A DNA stretch of 64,000 nt from CAYRPN01 sp964426135 (GTDB lineage Bacteria; Planctomycetota; Phycisphaerae; Phycisphaerales; Phycisphaeraceae), in the NCBI GenBank assembly GCA_964426135.1, contig CAYRPN010000014.1, positions 1 to 64,000 of the forward strand. The letters are read 5' to 3'. The position numbers and the translations under genes were made by a program. Below the pieces are notes generated by a model. That model was not told the origin of the DNA and did no database searches. It saw only the letters and a list, made by a program, of their open reading frames with translations. Of this stretch, positions 15,616 to 25,368 are shown in pieces; the stretch's first letter is position 1, and each line of letters opens with the position of its first letter.

Positions 15616-17709
15616 TCACCGCTTCCTTCCGCCACCACCGCCGCCGCCTTGTTGCTTTCTCTGTTCGAGCATCTGCTTTTGCTTCGCTTCCATCGCCTTC
15701 TGCAGGCGGTCGAAGAAGCCGCCGGGCTTAGGCCTCTTCGGTTGCAGCAAGGTGCCGGCCGCTTCTTCCGCCTTGATGTGCTTGCGCACGTAGTGGCTGT
15801 CCACCATGCCCGCGATGCTGGAGGAGAAGATGTACAGCGTCAGGCCCGCCGGCGCGGAATAGAGCATCACCGGGAACAGCAGCGTCATGTACTTCATCAT
15901 TTTCTGCTGTTGTTCCTGCTGTTCGTTCATCGCCTTGGGCATGGTCATCTGCTGCTGCAGATAGAACACGATGGTCATCAGCAGCGGCAGAATGTTGATC
16001 GCGTACGGGATGTACACGCCGCACAGGGGCAGGTGGAATCCGCCCTCGGCGAAGACGATGAACTGGTCGGGCCTGGAAAGATCGCGGAGGAAATTCCAGT
16101 CGCCCATCGCCTGGAAAATGCCCCAGAACGCGTGCTGCTGGCGCAGCTCGAACGCGCCGTAGAGCATGGCATAAAGCGCGGCCCAGATGGGCATCTGCAG
16201 GAACATCGGCAGGCAGCCGAGGAATCCGGCGGGGTTGATCTGCTTCTCGCGGTAGAGCCGCATCGTTTCCTGCTGCTGCTTCTGCGGATCGTTCTTGTAC
16301 CGCTCCTTGATCTTCGCCATTTCCGGCTGAAGCTCGGCCATCTGCTTGCTCATGCGGGCCATGCTGATCTGCGATTTTTTCGTCAGCGGATGCAGCAGCA
16401 GCCGCACCACCAGCACGAGGATGATGATGGCGAACGCCCAGTCGAACACGATCGCGTGAATCAGCTTGAGGAACCACAGCAAGAGGTCCGCCATCCACTG
16501 GAAGAGGCACCAGGAGCAGCCCTGTTCGAACTTGATGAGGTGGCGGTTGAACTCCAGCACATCGAAGGGGAACTCATTGAAAACGGATGACTCGCGCGGC
16601 CCCGCGTAGAGGCACAGATCGATGTCGCGGGACTTGCCGGCGGCGAGCACGAAGGTCTTGCTCTTGAGCGTGAGCACGGTCGCGCGGTGATCGACGTTTT
16701 CGCCCTTCGTGCCGCCGACGGAAACCTGCACCACCGGCTCGAACAGATCGGTGATCGGCTCGCCCACGACGCGGCCCACCACGCCTTCGGGCGGCTTGGG
16801 CACCGGGCGATGCACGACCACCGCGAAGTAGCGATTCACCATCGCCAGCCAGACCAGCGGGTTGGGCTTGGTCGGATCGTCGGCGTTGGCGGTCACGCCT
16901 TCCACGGGCCAGATCGGCGTGCCCTTTTCGAGTGCGTGATCGATGGCCTTGATGCGCGTGACCGAAGCGCCGTCGGTGTAGAGGTGAATCTTGTCCGCGT
17001 CGCGCTTCAGGTTGTAGTACGACGCGATGATGCCTCGAAGGTCATTGCCGCTGGCGTCGTCGGCCGTCACATCGCCCAGCGTGTTCTGCTCCCACGTGAG
17101 TTCCAGAGGCTGGCCGGTGCGGTTGATGAACTGCGTCTTGCACTGAACGTCGTAGCCGGCGGTCGATGCGCCCAGCGTGTAGGCGCGGACGATTTCCAGC
17201 ACGGGCTGGTCTTTCAGATCGACGATGGTCGCGCGATAAACGCCCTCGGACACTTTTTCCCAGTCGCCCCAGAGCGTGACGCGAGTCTTGTTGATGGTGA
17301 CGGCATCGGCGCTGAAGGGGCGGTCCCAGACGGTGAACTGGCCGTCGGCGCCGGGAATGACGAGCGCTTTGGCGATGACGTAGGGCGTGTCGCCGCCTGC
17401 TTCGGTGACGAACTCGGATGACGAGATCTTGTTGATCGCAGCCCCGGCGGAGGAAAACTCCACATGCAGCTTGTGCTCAACTCTGTCGAGCGATCCGATC
17501 GCGCTCGGTTGCGGCTGCGCGGCGGGCTTGAAGCGGTAGGGGGCCGGCGCGGCGGGCGGCGCAGGGGCAGGCGTCGGCGCGGGGGCGGGAGCGGGCGCGA
17601 CGGCGGGAGTTTCGGGCTTGTCCTTGCCGTCCTGGGCAAGCGCGACCGCGCAGGAACCAAACAGCGCGATGCAGCAAAGCCAGATTGAAATCGAATGCGT
17701 TTGCCTCAC
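15616..17709 (-). CDS. yidC: Membrane protein insertase YidC
   Basis: Inserts and folds inner-membrane proteins, alone or with SecYEG. I chose a GTG start at 17709 with GAGG nine bases upstream, giving 697 residues; an in-frame ATG at 17766 would add 19 unlikely residues. An N-terminal membrane helix is followed by an Ala/Pro repeat linker, a large periplasmic domain (about 75-400) and the conserved YidC core (about 415-640). Core motifs are WAFAIIILVLVVRLLLHPLT, an Arg in the groove helix, GCLPMFLQMPIWAALY and the C-terminal PAGLTLYIFSSS. It ends in a Gly/Lys/Arg-rich tail that may contact ribosomes. Confidence 0.95.
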   Translation of the reverse strand: MRQTHSISIWLCCIALFGSCAVALAQDGKDKPETPAVAPAPAPAPTPAPAPPAAPAPYRFKPAAQPQPSAIGSLDRVEHKLHVEFSSAGAAINKISSSEFVTEAGGDTPYVIAKALVIPGADGQFTVWDRPFSADAVTINKTRVTLWGDWEKVSEGVYRATIVDLKDQPVLEIVRAYTLGASTAGYDVQCKTQFINRTGQPLELTWEQNTLGDVTADDASGNDLRGIIASYYNLKRDADKIHLYTDGASVTRIKAIDHALEKGTPIWPVEGVTANADDPTKPNPLVWLAMVNRYFAVVVHRPVPKPPEGVVGRVVGEPITDLFEPVVQVSVGGTKGENVDHRATVLTLKSKTFVLAAGKSRDIDLCLYAGPRESSVFNEFPFDVLEFNRHLIKFEQGCSWCLFQWMADLLLWFLKLIHAIVFDWAFAIIILVLVVRLLLHPLTKKSQISMARMSKQMAELQPEMAKIKERYKNDPQKQQQETMRLYREKQINPAGFLGCLPMFLQMPIWAALYAMLYGAFELRQQHAFWGIFQAMGDWNFLRDLSRPDQFIVFAEGGFHLPLCGVYIPYAINILPLLMTIVFYLQQQMTMPKAMNEQQEQQQKMMKYMTLLFPVMLYSAPAGLTLYIFSSSIAGMVDSHYVRKHIKAEEAAGTLLQPKRPKPGGFFDRLQKAMEAKQKQMLEQRKQQGGGGGGGRKR

Positions 17710-18008
17710 AGGGAATAGCCTCGTGGGTGATTGGAAGAATCGGGCAGTATACGGACCAACAGACACAGGATCGAATCGGCTTCGCCATTAGCCCCCGGCT
17801 CCGCCGGGGGATCCCGACGTCAACGACGGGCTCCCAATACAGCGCGATCGGGGTGTACTGGCAAGACTTGCCCGGACACATCAATGCCGGGAGATGGCAG
17901 TTGTCGTGGAGTTCCCCCCGGCGGAGCCGGGGGCTAATGGATTGGCGCTCCACGCGTTTGCCTCACCGCACCTCCCTCCCGCTTCCGCTACAATCCGCCG
18001 CGACTGTG
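17710..18008. repeat. Divergent spacer with inverted family A REP pair
   Basis: REPs at 17785-17810 (ATTAGCCCCCGGC...) and 17914-17940 (...CCGGGGGCTAATGG) face each other about 100 nt apart, as at 6.6 kb. They lie between yidC and ptsI, which are divergent. No gene is seen. Confidence 0.8.
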
Positions 18009-19772
18009 ATGCAGGTGAAGAAAGGCATTCCCGTTTCGCATGGCGTGGCGATCAGCCCCGCTATCGTTTTGGACTCGGAGGATCAGCCGGTGCCGCGCCG
18101 GGCGGTGCCGCCGCACACGGTTTCCCTTCAGCTCAAACGTCTTGCCCACGCGGTGGAAAAATCGCGCGAGGAGATCACCAGGCAGAAGCACGATGTGGAG
18201 ACGCGGCTTCGCCGGGCCGACCTGGCGAAGATCTTCGACGTTCACCTGGGCATTCTCGCGGACAAGTTCCTGCTCGATCAGATCAACCGCATGATCGAGG
18301 CGGAGAACGTGACCGCCGAGTACGCCGTCTATGCCGTGATGCGCAAGCAGGCGCAGGTGCTGCGGGACATGGACATCCCTTATTTCCGGGACCGCGACCG
18401 CGACATCTGGGACATCGAACGCCGGCTTCTGAAGCACCTGATCGGCCAGACGCGCCACGACCTGGATCACCTCACGCACGACGTGGTGATCGTGGCGCGT
18501 GACCTGACACCCAGCCAGACGGCGTCGCTGGACAAAACGCGCATCAAGGCGATCGCCACCGACCTGGGCGGCTCCACCAGCCACACCGCCATCCTCGCCA
18601 AGGCGCTGGGCATCCCGTGCGTCGTGGGTTTCGAAGACGCCACCGCCACCGTTTCCGCCGGCGACACGCTCATCGTCGACGGCAACCGCGGACTGCTCAT
18701 CATCGATCCGGACGCGGCGACGACCTTCAACTATCGCCAGGAAATCTCCCGCATCACCGCGATGGAGAGCGAACTGAGCGAGCTGAAGAATCTCCCCGCC
18801 GAGACGAAGGACGGCACGGTCATCAGCGTGTGGGCGAACATTGAATTCCCCGACGAGATCAAGGCGGCGGTCGAAAAGGGCGCCACCGGCATCGGCCTGT
18901 ACCGCACGGAGTTTCTCTACCTTTCGTCGGACCAGCAGCCGACCGAGCAGCAGCATTACGACGCCTACAAGCAGGCGCTGCATGCGCTCAAGGGGTTGCC
19001 GCTGACCATCCGCACGTTGGACCTTGGCGCCGACAAGGTGCTGGGCAGCGAGACCATGCAGAGCACGGAACGCAACCCGTTCCTGGGGGTGCGATCGATC
19101 CGGCTGTGCCTGCAGAACCTGCCGCTTTTCCGCACGCAGCTTCGCGCCATTCTTCGCGCCAGCAAGATGGGGCCGGTGCGCGTCATGTTCCCGCTCATCA
19201 GCAACATCATGGAACTGCGGCAGGCGAAGATGGTGCTCAACGACGTGAAGGAAGATCTGGATGCCGAGGGCATCGAGTACGACCCGCGGATCCCCGTCGG
19301 GATGATGGTGGAAGTGCCCTCGGCGGCCATCGAGGCGTCGCGATTCGCCAAGGAGGCGGATTTCTTCTCGGTCGGCTCCAACGACCTGATCCAGTACACT
19401 CTGGCGGTGGATCGCGGCAACGAACGGATCGCGAGCCTGTTTTCGCCCGGCCATCCCGCCGTGCTGCAGCTCATCAAGGAAGTGATCCGCGCCGGCGCGC
19501 GGGCGAAGATCGATGTGAGCATCTGCGGCGAAATGGCGGGCGAGCAGGAGTTCACGCTCCTGCTGATCGGGCTGGGCATGCGGAGCCTGTCCGTCAGTCC
19601 GCCGGCGATTCCCGAAGTGAAGCGGCTGATCCGTAGCGTGACGCTGCCGCAGTGCAAGCGCATCGCCCGCAAAGCCATGAGCCTGGACTCCGATCGCGCG
19701 GTGGTGCATTACCTGCGCGATGAACTACGACGAATATTGCCTGAGTCGTTCGGTGGACGTTCCATCGAGTGA
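18009..19772 (+). CDS. ptsI: Phosphoenolpyruvate--protein phosphotransferase (Enzyme I)
   Basis: Transfers phosphate from phosphoenolpyruvate to HPr, the first step of the PTS. The protein has 587 residues, normal for EI. The start MQVKKGIPVSHGVAISPA matches the family N-terminus. The phosphorylated His192 lies in GGSTSHTAI. The PEP-binding barrel has DLGADKVL, NPFLGVRSIRLCL, GMMVEVPSAA, SNDLIQYTLAVDRGN and the active Cys in SICGEMAG. No HPr, EIIA or EIIBC gene is nearby, so it may serve a regulatory PTS encoded elsewhere. Confidence 0.95.
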   Translation: MQVKKGIPVSHGVAISPAIVLDSEDQPVPRRAVPPHTVSLQLKRLAHAVEKSREEITRQKHDVETRLRRADLAKIFDVHLGILADKFLLDQINRMIEAENVTAEYAVYAVMRKQAQVLRDMDIPYFRDRDRDIWDIERRLLKHLIGQTRHDLDHLTHDVVIVARDLTPSQTASLDKTRIKAIATDLGGSTSHTAILAKALGIPCVVGFEDATATVSAGDTLIVDGNRGLLIIDPDAATTFNYRQEISRITAMESELSELKNLPAETKDGTVISVWANIEFPDEIKAAVEKGATGIGLYRTEFLYLSSDQQPTEQQHYDAYKQALHALKGLPLTIRTLDLGADKVLGSETMQSTERNPFLGVRSIRLCLQNLPLFRTQLRAILRASKMGPVRVMFPLISNIMELRQAKMVLNDVKEDLDAEGIEYDPRIPVGMMVEVPSAAIEASRFAKEADFFSVGSNDLIQYTLAVDRGNERIASLFSPGHPAVLQLIKEVIRAGARAKIDVSICGEMAGEQEFTLLLIGLGMRSLSVSPPAIPEVKRLIRSVTLPQCKRIARKAMSLDSDRAVVHYLRDELRRILPESFGGRSIE

Positions 19773-20075
19773 GCGGGATGTGCGAGGAAGGGAACCGGAA
19801 CAGCCGTTTAGCGGAAACGCCGCAGGCGTCTGAATGGCCGCCTTTGACTCGCCTCGCACCCTCACCGACCCCGGCAGAACAAACCACTGGCCCAGCGTCC
19901 CCCGCACAAGGGCGGACGCGGCCCCACGAAAAGGATTGTCGAAGCGCCCGGTATCAGAAGTTGTCGTGCGGACCGTGAACTCGTCCTGCGCCCCAAGCGC
20001 CCGGCAGAATCACCCTGACGGTTCACTGCTCTCCGCACGTCGCACTTCGTCCTTCGCACTTCGCACTTCCCAAAC
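19773..20075. other. Spacer
   Basis: It contains a family F element at about 19805-19835 (GTTTAGCGGAAACGCCGCAGG...). Another short TTCGCACTTCGCACTTC tandem repeat at 20047-20069 sits just before the RNase E/G start. No gene is seen. Confidence 0.5.
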
Positions 20076-22868
20076 ATGCCCAAACGAGAAATGTTGATCA
20101 ACCAGGTCCCCGGCGAAGAGTGCCGCATCGCCATCGTCGAGGACGGAAAGCTCGAAGAACTCTATCACGAACGGGCCACCACCGAACTGCACGTGGGCAA
20201 CATCTACAAAGCCCGCGTCGTCAACGTCGAGCCCGCCATCCAGGCGGCCTTCGTCGACTTCGGCCTGGAGCGCAACGGCTTCCTCCACATCACCGACCTG
20301 CACCCGCGCTATTTCCCGGGCCAGCACAAGGAGGAGACCGAGCGCGTCGGGTTCAAGACCCCGCACCGCGAGCGGCCGCCCATCCAGAAGTGCCTGCGCC
20401 GCGGCCAGGAAATCCTCGTGCAGGTCATCAAGGAGGGCATCGGCTCCAAGGGCCCGACGGTGTCGAGTTATCTTTCGATCCCCGGCCGATTCCTCGTGAT
20501 GATGCCGCACATGGAACGCCTGGGCGTGTCGCGCAAGGTGGAGGACGAAGAAGAACGCCGCGCCATGCGGCAGATTCTCGACGGCCTGAGCCCGCCGGAC
20601 GGCTTCGGCTTCATCATCCGCACCGCCGGCATGGGCCGGCCCAAGACGGAGCTGAAGCGCGACCTCGCCTACCTCGTCCGTCTCTGGAAAACGATGGAGG
20701 AGCGCCTCAAGCAGCCGGGCATCGGCGAACTCTACACCGAGAGCGATCTGCTCATCCGCACCATCCGCGATGTGTTTTCCTCCGACATCGAGCGCATCGT
20801 CGTCGATGATTCCGCGGCCGCCAAACGCATCAGCGATTTCCTCGCCGTCGCCAGCCCCCGCGCCCGTTCCAGCGTGCTCTACTACGACGACCCGGTGCCG
20901 ATCTTCCATCGCTACGGCGTGGAGAAGCAGATCGAAACGATCCACGGCCGCCGGGTGCCGCTGCCGTCGGGCGGCTCGCTGGTGATCGACTCCGCCGAGG
21001 CGCTCGTCGCCATCGACGTCAACAGCGGCAAGAGCCGCCAGAGCAACGACGCGGAGACGACGGCGTTCCGCACCAACCAGGAAGCCTGCGACGAAATCTG
21101 CCGGCAGCTTCGCCTGCGCGATCTGGGCGGCGTCGTGGTGATCGACCTGATCGACATGCGCGACAGCAAGAAGCGCCGCACCATCGAAGCCCGCTTCCGC
21201 GACAACCTCAAGCGCGACCGCGCCCGCACCAAGCCGCTGCCCATCAGCCAGTTCGGCATCCTCGAAATGACCCGGCAGCGCATGCGGCCGTCCATCACCA
21301 AGAGCGTCTTTTCCGACTGCCATTACTGCCACGGCGAAGGCATCATCAAGAGCGTCGATGCCGTCGTGCTCGATGTCATGCGCCAGCTTTCGCTCGTGAT
21401 TTTCCGGCCCGAGGTGAAAAAGGTCACCGTCACGGTCAGCCCCGACGTGGCGTTTCCGCTCCTCAACCGCAAGCGCGGCGAACTGGTCAAGCTCGAGGAA
21501 AAATACACCACGCCCATCATGGTGCGCGTCAACTCCGCGGGCTCCATCGACTTCATCGAGATCACCGCGATGGACGATCGCGGCACCGTGCTGAACATCG
21601 ACCCGATGGCGAAGTTCGGCGAACCGAAACTGCAGACGGTCGAGTCGCTGCCCGTCGTGGATGAATTTTACGATGAGGAGATCGCCGAGATCGAGGAAGC
21701 CGAGCGCGATCAGGCCGCCGAGGGGCGTGGCGAGGTTGTCGGCGACGGCTCGGGCGAAGCCCCGGCCGCCCAAGGCGAAGTTGCCGGCGCTGCGGTGATC
21801 CCGACAGGCGAACGCGGCGCTGCGGAGGGAGCGGGCGAAGGCGTCGGCGGCCGTCGCCGCCGTCGTCGCCGCGGAGGCCGGCGTGGTCGTGACGGCGATG
21901 CCGCGCCGCAGCCGACGGGATCCACCGGGCAGGCTCGCGGTCCTGCGAATCAAGACAAAGCCGTGGAGCGCTCGGATCACGTGACCTCCGGCTGGGAAGG
22001 CGCTGACGAAGGCGACGGCATGGGCGAAGGTTCGCCGATGCCGGCCGCGCCGACGGAGGGCGCGCTCACCGAAGACGGCGACGCCGAGCAACCGATCGAC
22101 GAGGAGATTGGCGGCGTCAATGCCGAGGCTCAGGCCGATCGCGGCGATGGCGAGGCAACTGGCGGAGAATCGCAAGGCAGTGCCGGTGCGAAACCCGATG
22201 GCGAACCAGGTCAGGGCGGTGAAGGCGGTGGCCGTCGCCGCCGTCGCCGCCGCGGAGGGCGTGGGCGCCGCGGTCGAGGCGGCCCGCCGCAAGCGGGTGG
22301 TCAACCCGGCGTCGCCGGTTCCCCTGGTGCCTCCGGCTCGCAGGTCGAGGACCATGACGCCGCAGCGATGGAGGTCGGCTCGCCCGCCGATGATGCCGGC
22401 GAACCTGAACCGGGCAACGAGGCGGACCCGCGCGTCGACTCCGCTTCAAATGCGATCAGCGACGCAAGCCTGGATGCGGTCGACGACAACATCGGCAACG
22501 TCGCCGGCAGCGATGCGCCGTCCACCGGCATCGACGCACCGCCCGCAGGAGGCAAGCGTCGTCGTCGTCGCGGTCGTCGTGGTCGTGGCGGTGGTGGGGG
22601 AAGCGGCCAAGGCAACAGCGGGCAGCCGCAGCCACCGGAAAGGCCGGCTCAGTCCGGCAAACAGGCCCCTGCGAGCAACCAGGGAAACCAACAACGTCCC
22701 CCGCAGCCTCCGCGTCCGCCGCAGCAGCGCCCTCCGCAGTCGCAGCAGCGCCCTCCGCAGTCGCAACCGCCGGCGCAGAGCGAAACGCAGTCCGGCTCCA
22801 CCGGTTACGAAGGCGGCCCGCTCATTCGCCGGCACAAGCCGCTGCGCTGGCCACCGAGGCCGCGGTGA
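20076..22868 (+). CDS. rne: Ribonuclease E/G
   Basis: Endoribonuclease for mRNA turnover and rRNA processing. The protein has 930 residues. An S1 RNA-binding domain lies at about 36-125 (HVGNIYKARVVNVEPAIQAAFVDFG), followed by the RNase E/G catalytic core to about 490. The metal-binding Asp314 is in IDVNSGK and a second Asp near 358 is in DLIDMRDSKKR. A CHYCHGEG zinc-link gives the Cys pair used in dimer pairing. The remaining ~370 residues are disordered: acidic stretches alternate with three blocks of consecutive Arg and RG/RGG repeats, then a Gln/Pro tail. That tail is probably an RNA-binding and partner-docking scaffold. rne versus rng cannot be settled by name alone. Confidence 0.93.
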   Translation: MPKREMLINQVPGEECRIAIVEDGKLEELYHERATTELHVGNIYKARVVNVEPAIQAAFVDFGLERNGFLHITDLHPRYFPGQHKEETERVGFKTPHRERPPIQKCLRRGQEILVQVIKEGIGSKGPTVSSYLSIPGRFLVMMPHMERLGVSRKVEDEEERRAMRQILDGLSPPDGFGFIIRTAGMGRPKTELKRDLAYLVRLWKTMEERLKQPGIGELYTESDLLIRTIRDVFSSDIERIVVDDSAAAKRISDFLAVASPRARSSVLYYDDPVPIFHRYGVEKQIETIHGRRVPLPSGGSLVIDSAEALVAIDVNSGKSRQSNDAETTAFRTNQEACDEICRQLRLRDLGGVVVIDLIDMRDSKKRRTIEARFRDNLKRDRARTKPLPISQFGILEMTRQRMRPSITKSVFSDCHYCHGEGIIKSVDAVVLDVMRQLSLVIFRPEVKKVTVTVSPDVAFPLLNRKRGELVKLEEKYTTPIMVRVNSAGSIDFIEITAMDDRGTVLNIDPMAKFGEPKLQTVESLPVVDEFYDEEIAEIEEAERDQAAEGRGEVVGDGSGEAPAAQGEVAGAAVIPTGERGAAEGAGEGVGGRRRRRRRGGRRGRDGDAAPQPTGSTGQARGPANQDKAVERSDHVTSGWEGADEGDGMGEGSPMPAAPTEGALTEDGDAEQPIDEEIGGVNAEAQADRGDGEATGGESQGSAGAKPDGEPGQGGEGGGRRRRRRRGGRGRRGRGGPPQAGGQPGVAGSPGASGSQVEDHDAAAMEVGSPADDAGEPEPGNEADPRVDSASNAISDASLDAVDDNIGNVAGSDAPSTGIDAPPAGGKRRRRRGRRGRGGGGGSGQGNSGQPQPPERPAQSGKQAPASNQGNQQRPPQPPRPPQQRPPQSQQRPPQSQPPAQSETQSGSTGYEGGPLIRRHKPLRWPPRPR

Positions 22869-23544
22869 AATGGGGGATCGTCGAATGGCCGTCGTCGGGT
22901 GGCCGTCATCGGGTGGCTGTCATCGGGTTGCCGTCATCGGGTGGCCGGGGCAGCAGGCTCGGCGGATGCCCCGGAACGGTACACCTTGTTCTGACGAATC
23001 GCGCTCTCCGCTTGCCTGGTGCCTTCCGCGCGCTCGTTCCGGGGCTTGCGCGGACTCCAGCCCCGGCCACCCGAGAATTGCACTGGGTCCCGGCGGGAGT
23101 GAGGGAACCGAGATCGTGCCGATCAGGCGGAACCTTGAGACCGGCTATTCAGAGAGACCGGCCATTCAGACCGGCCATTCAGAAAGACTGGCCATTCAGA
23201 CCAGCCAAGCAGTCCGGTCAGGTTGACGCGAACTGTCATGTCCGGCAACGGCTGACTGTCACCTTGACAGCGCCGCCGACTTTTCGCCGCCGCCGGTAAC
23301 GGCTGGAGTCTGCCGTAACCGAGGCAATTTCAAGGCCTTACGTGGCATGTTGGGAGTGAGTCGCCGCCAAGGCCCAACTGGTATCCCCATTGCACTTGCC
23401 CTGGCACGTTTTCCTCCAAGGTCGGTCCAACCAACCTTTGAGACGCTCGGCCGCAATGCGCCGCTGCAACTAAAAGGTTGCCGCGGGGCCTGGCCGAGAC
23501 AGGCGACACAACCCGATACCCCCGGTACTCAGGAGCGATCATTC
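22869..23544. repeat. Repeat-rich leader region of groEL1
   Basis: Several repeats occur: a ~16-nt GGCCGTCATCGGGT-type tandem array (about 22881-22938), copy 2 of composite repeat E (about 22932-23075), and a GACCGGCCATTCA direct repeat (about 23138-23205). A CTGTCA-CCT-TGACAG palindrome lies at 23256-23270 and may be an operator. I do not see the CIRCE heat-shock element (TTAGCACTC-N9-GAGTGCTAA). No gene is seen. Confidence 0.65.
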
Positions 23545-25233
23545 ATGGCTGTCAAAGAACTGGCGTTTGATGCGAAGGCCCGCACGGCCCTTTTGGCTGG
23601 CGTCGAAAAATTGGCGAAGGCGGTCAAGGCGACCCTCGGGCCGCGAGGCCGCAATGCCGTGCTCGACAAGAGCTGGGGCGTGCCGACCGTCACCAAGGAC
23701 GGCGTCTCCGTCGCCGAGGAGATCGAACTGAAAGACAAGATCGAAAACATGGGCGCCCAGCTCGTGAAGGAAGCCGCCAGCCGCACCAGCGATAAAGCCG
23801 GCGACGGCACCACCACCGCCACCGTGCTCGCCGAGGCTCTCTTCAAGGAAGGCCTGCGGCACATCACGGCCGGCGTGGATTCCATGGCGCTGGTCCGCGG
23901 CATGAAGAAGGCCGTGGGCGTCGCCATCGAGCAGATCAAGAAGATGGCCAAGCCCATCAACGCAGCCGACAAACGCGACATCGAAAACGTCGCCACCATC
24001 TCCGCCAACAACGACCGCGAGATCGGCAAGATCATGGCCGACGCGTTCATGCAGGTCGGCAAGGACGGCGTCATCACCGTCGAAGAGGGCAAGGCGCTCG
24101 AGACCTACGTCGACGTCGTCGAAGGCATGCAGTTCGACCGCGGCTACCTCAGCCCGAACTTCACCACCAACACCGAAGACATGACCACCGAACTGGAGAA
24201 GTGCCTGATCCTCATCCACGAGGACAAGATCACTTCGATCCAGAAGCTCATCCCGCTGCTCGAAAAAGTGCAGGCCGCCAAGAAGCCGCTGCTCATCATC
24301 GCCGAGGACATCGAAGGCGAAGCGCTCGCCACGCTCGTGGTGAACAAGCTGCGCGGCGTGCTCAATGTCTGCGCGGTCAAAGCCCCCGGCTACGGCGACC
24401 GCCGCAAGGCCATGCTCGAGGACATCGCGATCCTCACCGGCGGGCAGGCGATCATGAAGGATTTGGGCATCGAACTCGACAAGGTCGAGATCAAGCAGCT
24501 TGGCATCGCCAAGAAGATTCAGATTGACGCCGACAACACGACCATCATCGAAGGCGCCGGCGACACCAAGGCGATCCAGGGCCGCATCGCGCAGATTCGC
24601 AACGAAATCGAAGTGACCACCAGCGACTACGACAAGGAAAAGCTGCAAGAGCGCCTGGCCAAGCTGGCTGGCGGCGTGGCGCAGGTGAATGTCGGCGCTG
24701 CGTCCGAGTCGGAGCTGAAGGAAAAGAAAGCCCGCGTCGAGGACGCCCTGCACGCGACCCGCGCGGCGGTGGAAGAGGGCATCGTCCCCGGCGGCGGCGT
24801 CAGCTTCATCCGCGCGATCGAGGCGGTGAAGAAGCTCAAGAGCGAAAACGCTGACGAGCAGGCGGGCATCGACATCGTCGCCGCGTCGCTCTCCGTGCCG
24901 CTGCAGACCATCGCTGACAACGCCGGCGAACGCGGCAGCGTCATCGTCCGCAAGGTGGCCGCGGGCAAGGGCAACTTCGGCTTCAACGCCCTGTCGCTCC
25001 AGTACACCGACCTCGTCGCCGACGGCGTCATCACCCCGACCAAGGTCGACCGCACCGCCCTGGAAAACGCCGCCAGCGTCGCCACGCTGCTGCTCACCTG
25101 CGACTGCGTCGTCACGGAAAAACCCGCCGACAAGGAAGCGGGCGGCGGCGACCATCACCACGACCACGACCACGGCGGCGGCATGGGTGGCATGGGTGGC
25201 ATGGGCGGCATGGGTGGCATGGGTGGGTGCTGA
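23545..25233 (+). CDS. groEL: Chaperonin GroEL, paralogue 1
   Basis: 60-kDa chaperonin subunit, 562 residues, which folds proteins in an ATP-driven double ring with GroES. The ATG has AGGAG nine bases upstream. Classic motifs are ATLGPRGRNAVLDKS, the ATP site DGVSVAEEI and GDGTTTATVLAE, KAPGYGDRRKAML and VEEGIVPGGG. The C-terminus is the usual flexible GGM repeat, but it is preceded by an unusual His/Asp cluster (HHHDHDH) and closes in GGC. It heads a chaperone series (groES, groEL2, three small genes, dnaJ, grpE). Confidence 0.96.
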   Translation: MAVKELAFDAKARTALLAGVEKLAKAVKATLGPRGRNAVLDKSWGVPTVTKDGVSVAEEIELKDKIENMGAQLVKEAASRTSDKAGDGTTTATVLAEALFKEGLRHITAGVDSMALVRGMKKAVGVAIEQIKKMAKPINAADKRDIENVATISANNDREIGKIMADAFMQVGKDGVITVEEGKALETYVDVVEGMQFDRGYLSPNFTTNTEDMTTELEKCLILIHEDKITSIQKLIPLLEKVQAAKKPLLIIAEDIEGEALATLVVNKLRGVLNVCAVKAPGYGDRRKAMLEDIAILTGGQAIMKDLGIELDKVEIKQLGIAKKIQIDADNTTIIEGAGDTKAIQGRIAQIRNEIEVTTSDYDKEKLQERLAKLAGGVAQVNVGAASESELKEKKARVEDALHATRAAVEEGIVPGGGVSFIRAIEAVKKLKSENADEQAGIDIVAASLSVPLQTIADNAGERGSVIVRKVAAGKGNFGFNALSLQYTDLVADGVITPTKVDRTALENAASVATLLLTCDCVVTEKPADKEAGGGDHHHDHDHGGGMGGMGGMGGMGGMGGC

Positions 25234-25368
25234 GTATCATGAAAGCGTGAAATCAGAAACGTCATCATTGAATTGCATGCGTCGTTTGAACCCGTTTAGC
25301 GCGGGCCCGAAGGGCCCGGCTCGCTCGACCTGAAACCTCAAACTCCCGACTCTACGGAGACACTGAAT
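25234..25368. repeat. groEL1-groES spacer with hairpin
   Basis: TTTAGCGCGGGCCCGAAGGG and its continuation GCCCGGCTCGC form a TTAGC-foot REP-like hairpin at about 25298-25326. It could attenuate or stabilise the groEL1-groES transcript. Confidence 0.6.

Noticed and set aside
17988..19709. Long minus-strand ORF of 573 residues opposite ptsI
   Set aside because: It is the antisense shadow of a clear ptsI gene; its protein is His/Arg/Val-rich with no domain. High GC at third positions gives long open antisense frames.
20010..22355. 781-residue minus-strand ORF opposite the RNase E/G gene
   Set aside because: Antisense shadow of a recognised gene, with low-complexity composition and no ribosome site.
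23138..23215. Possible CRISPR array
   Set aside because: The repeat unit is only ~14-17 nt, spacers are absent or a few bases, and no cas genes are nearby. The same applies to the telomere-like arrays.
23300..23544. CIRCE heat-shock operator upstream of groEL1
   Set aside because: I looked for TTAGCACTC-N9-GAGTGCTAA and relaxed forms and did not find one.
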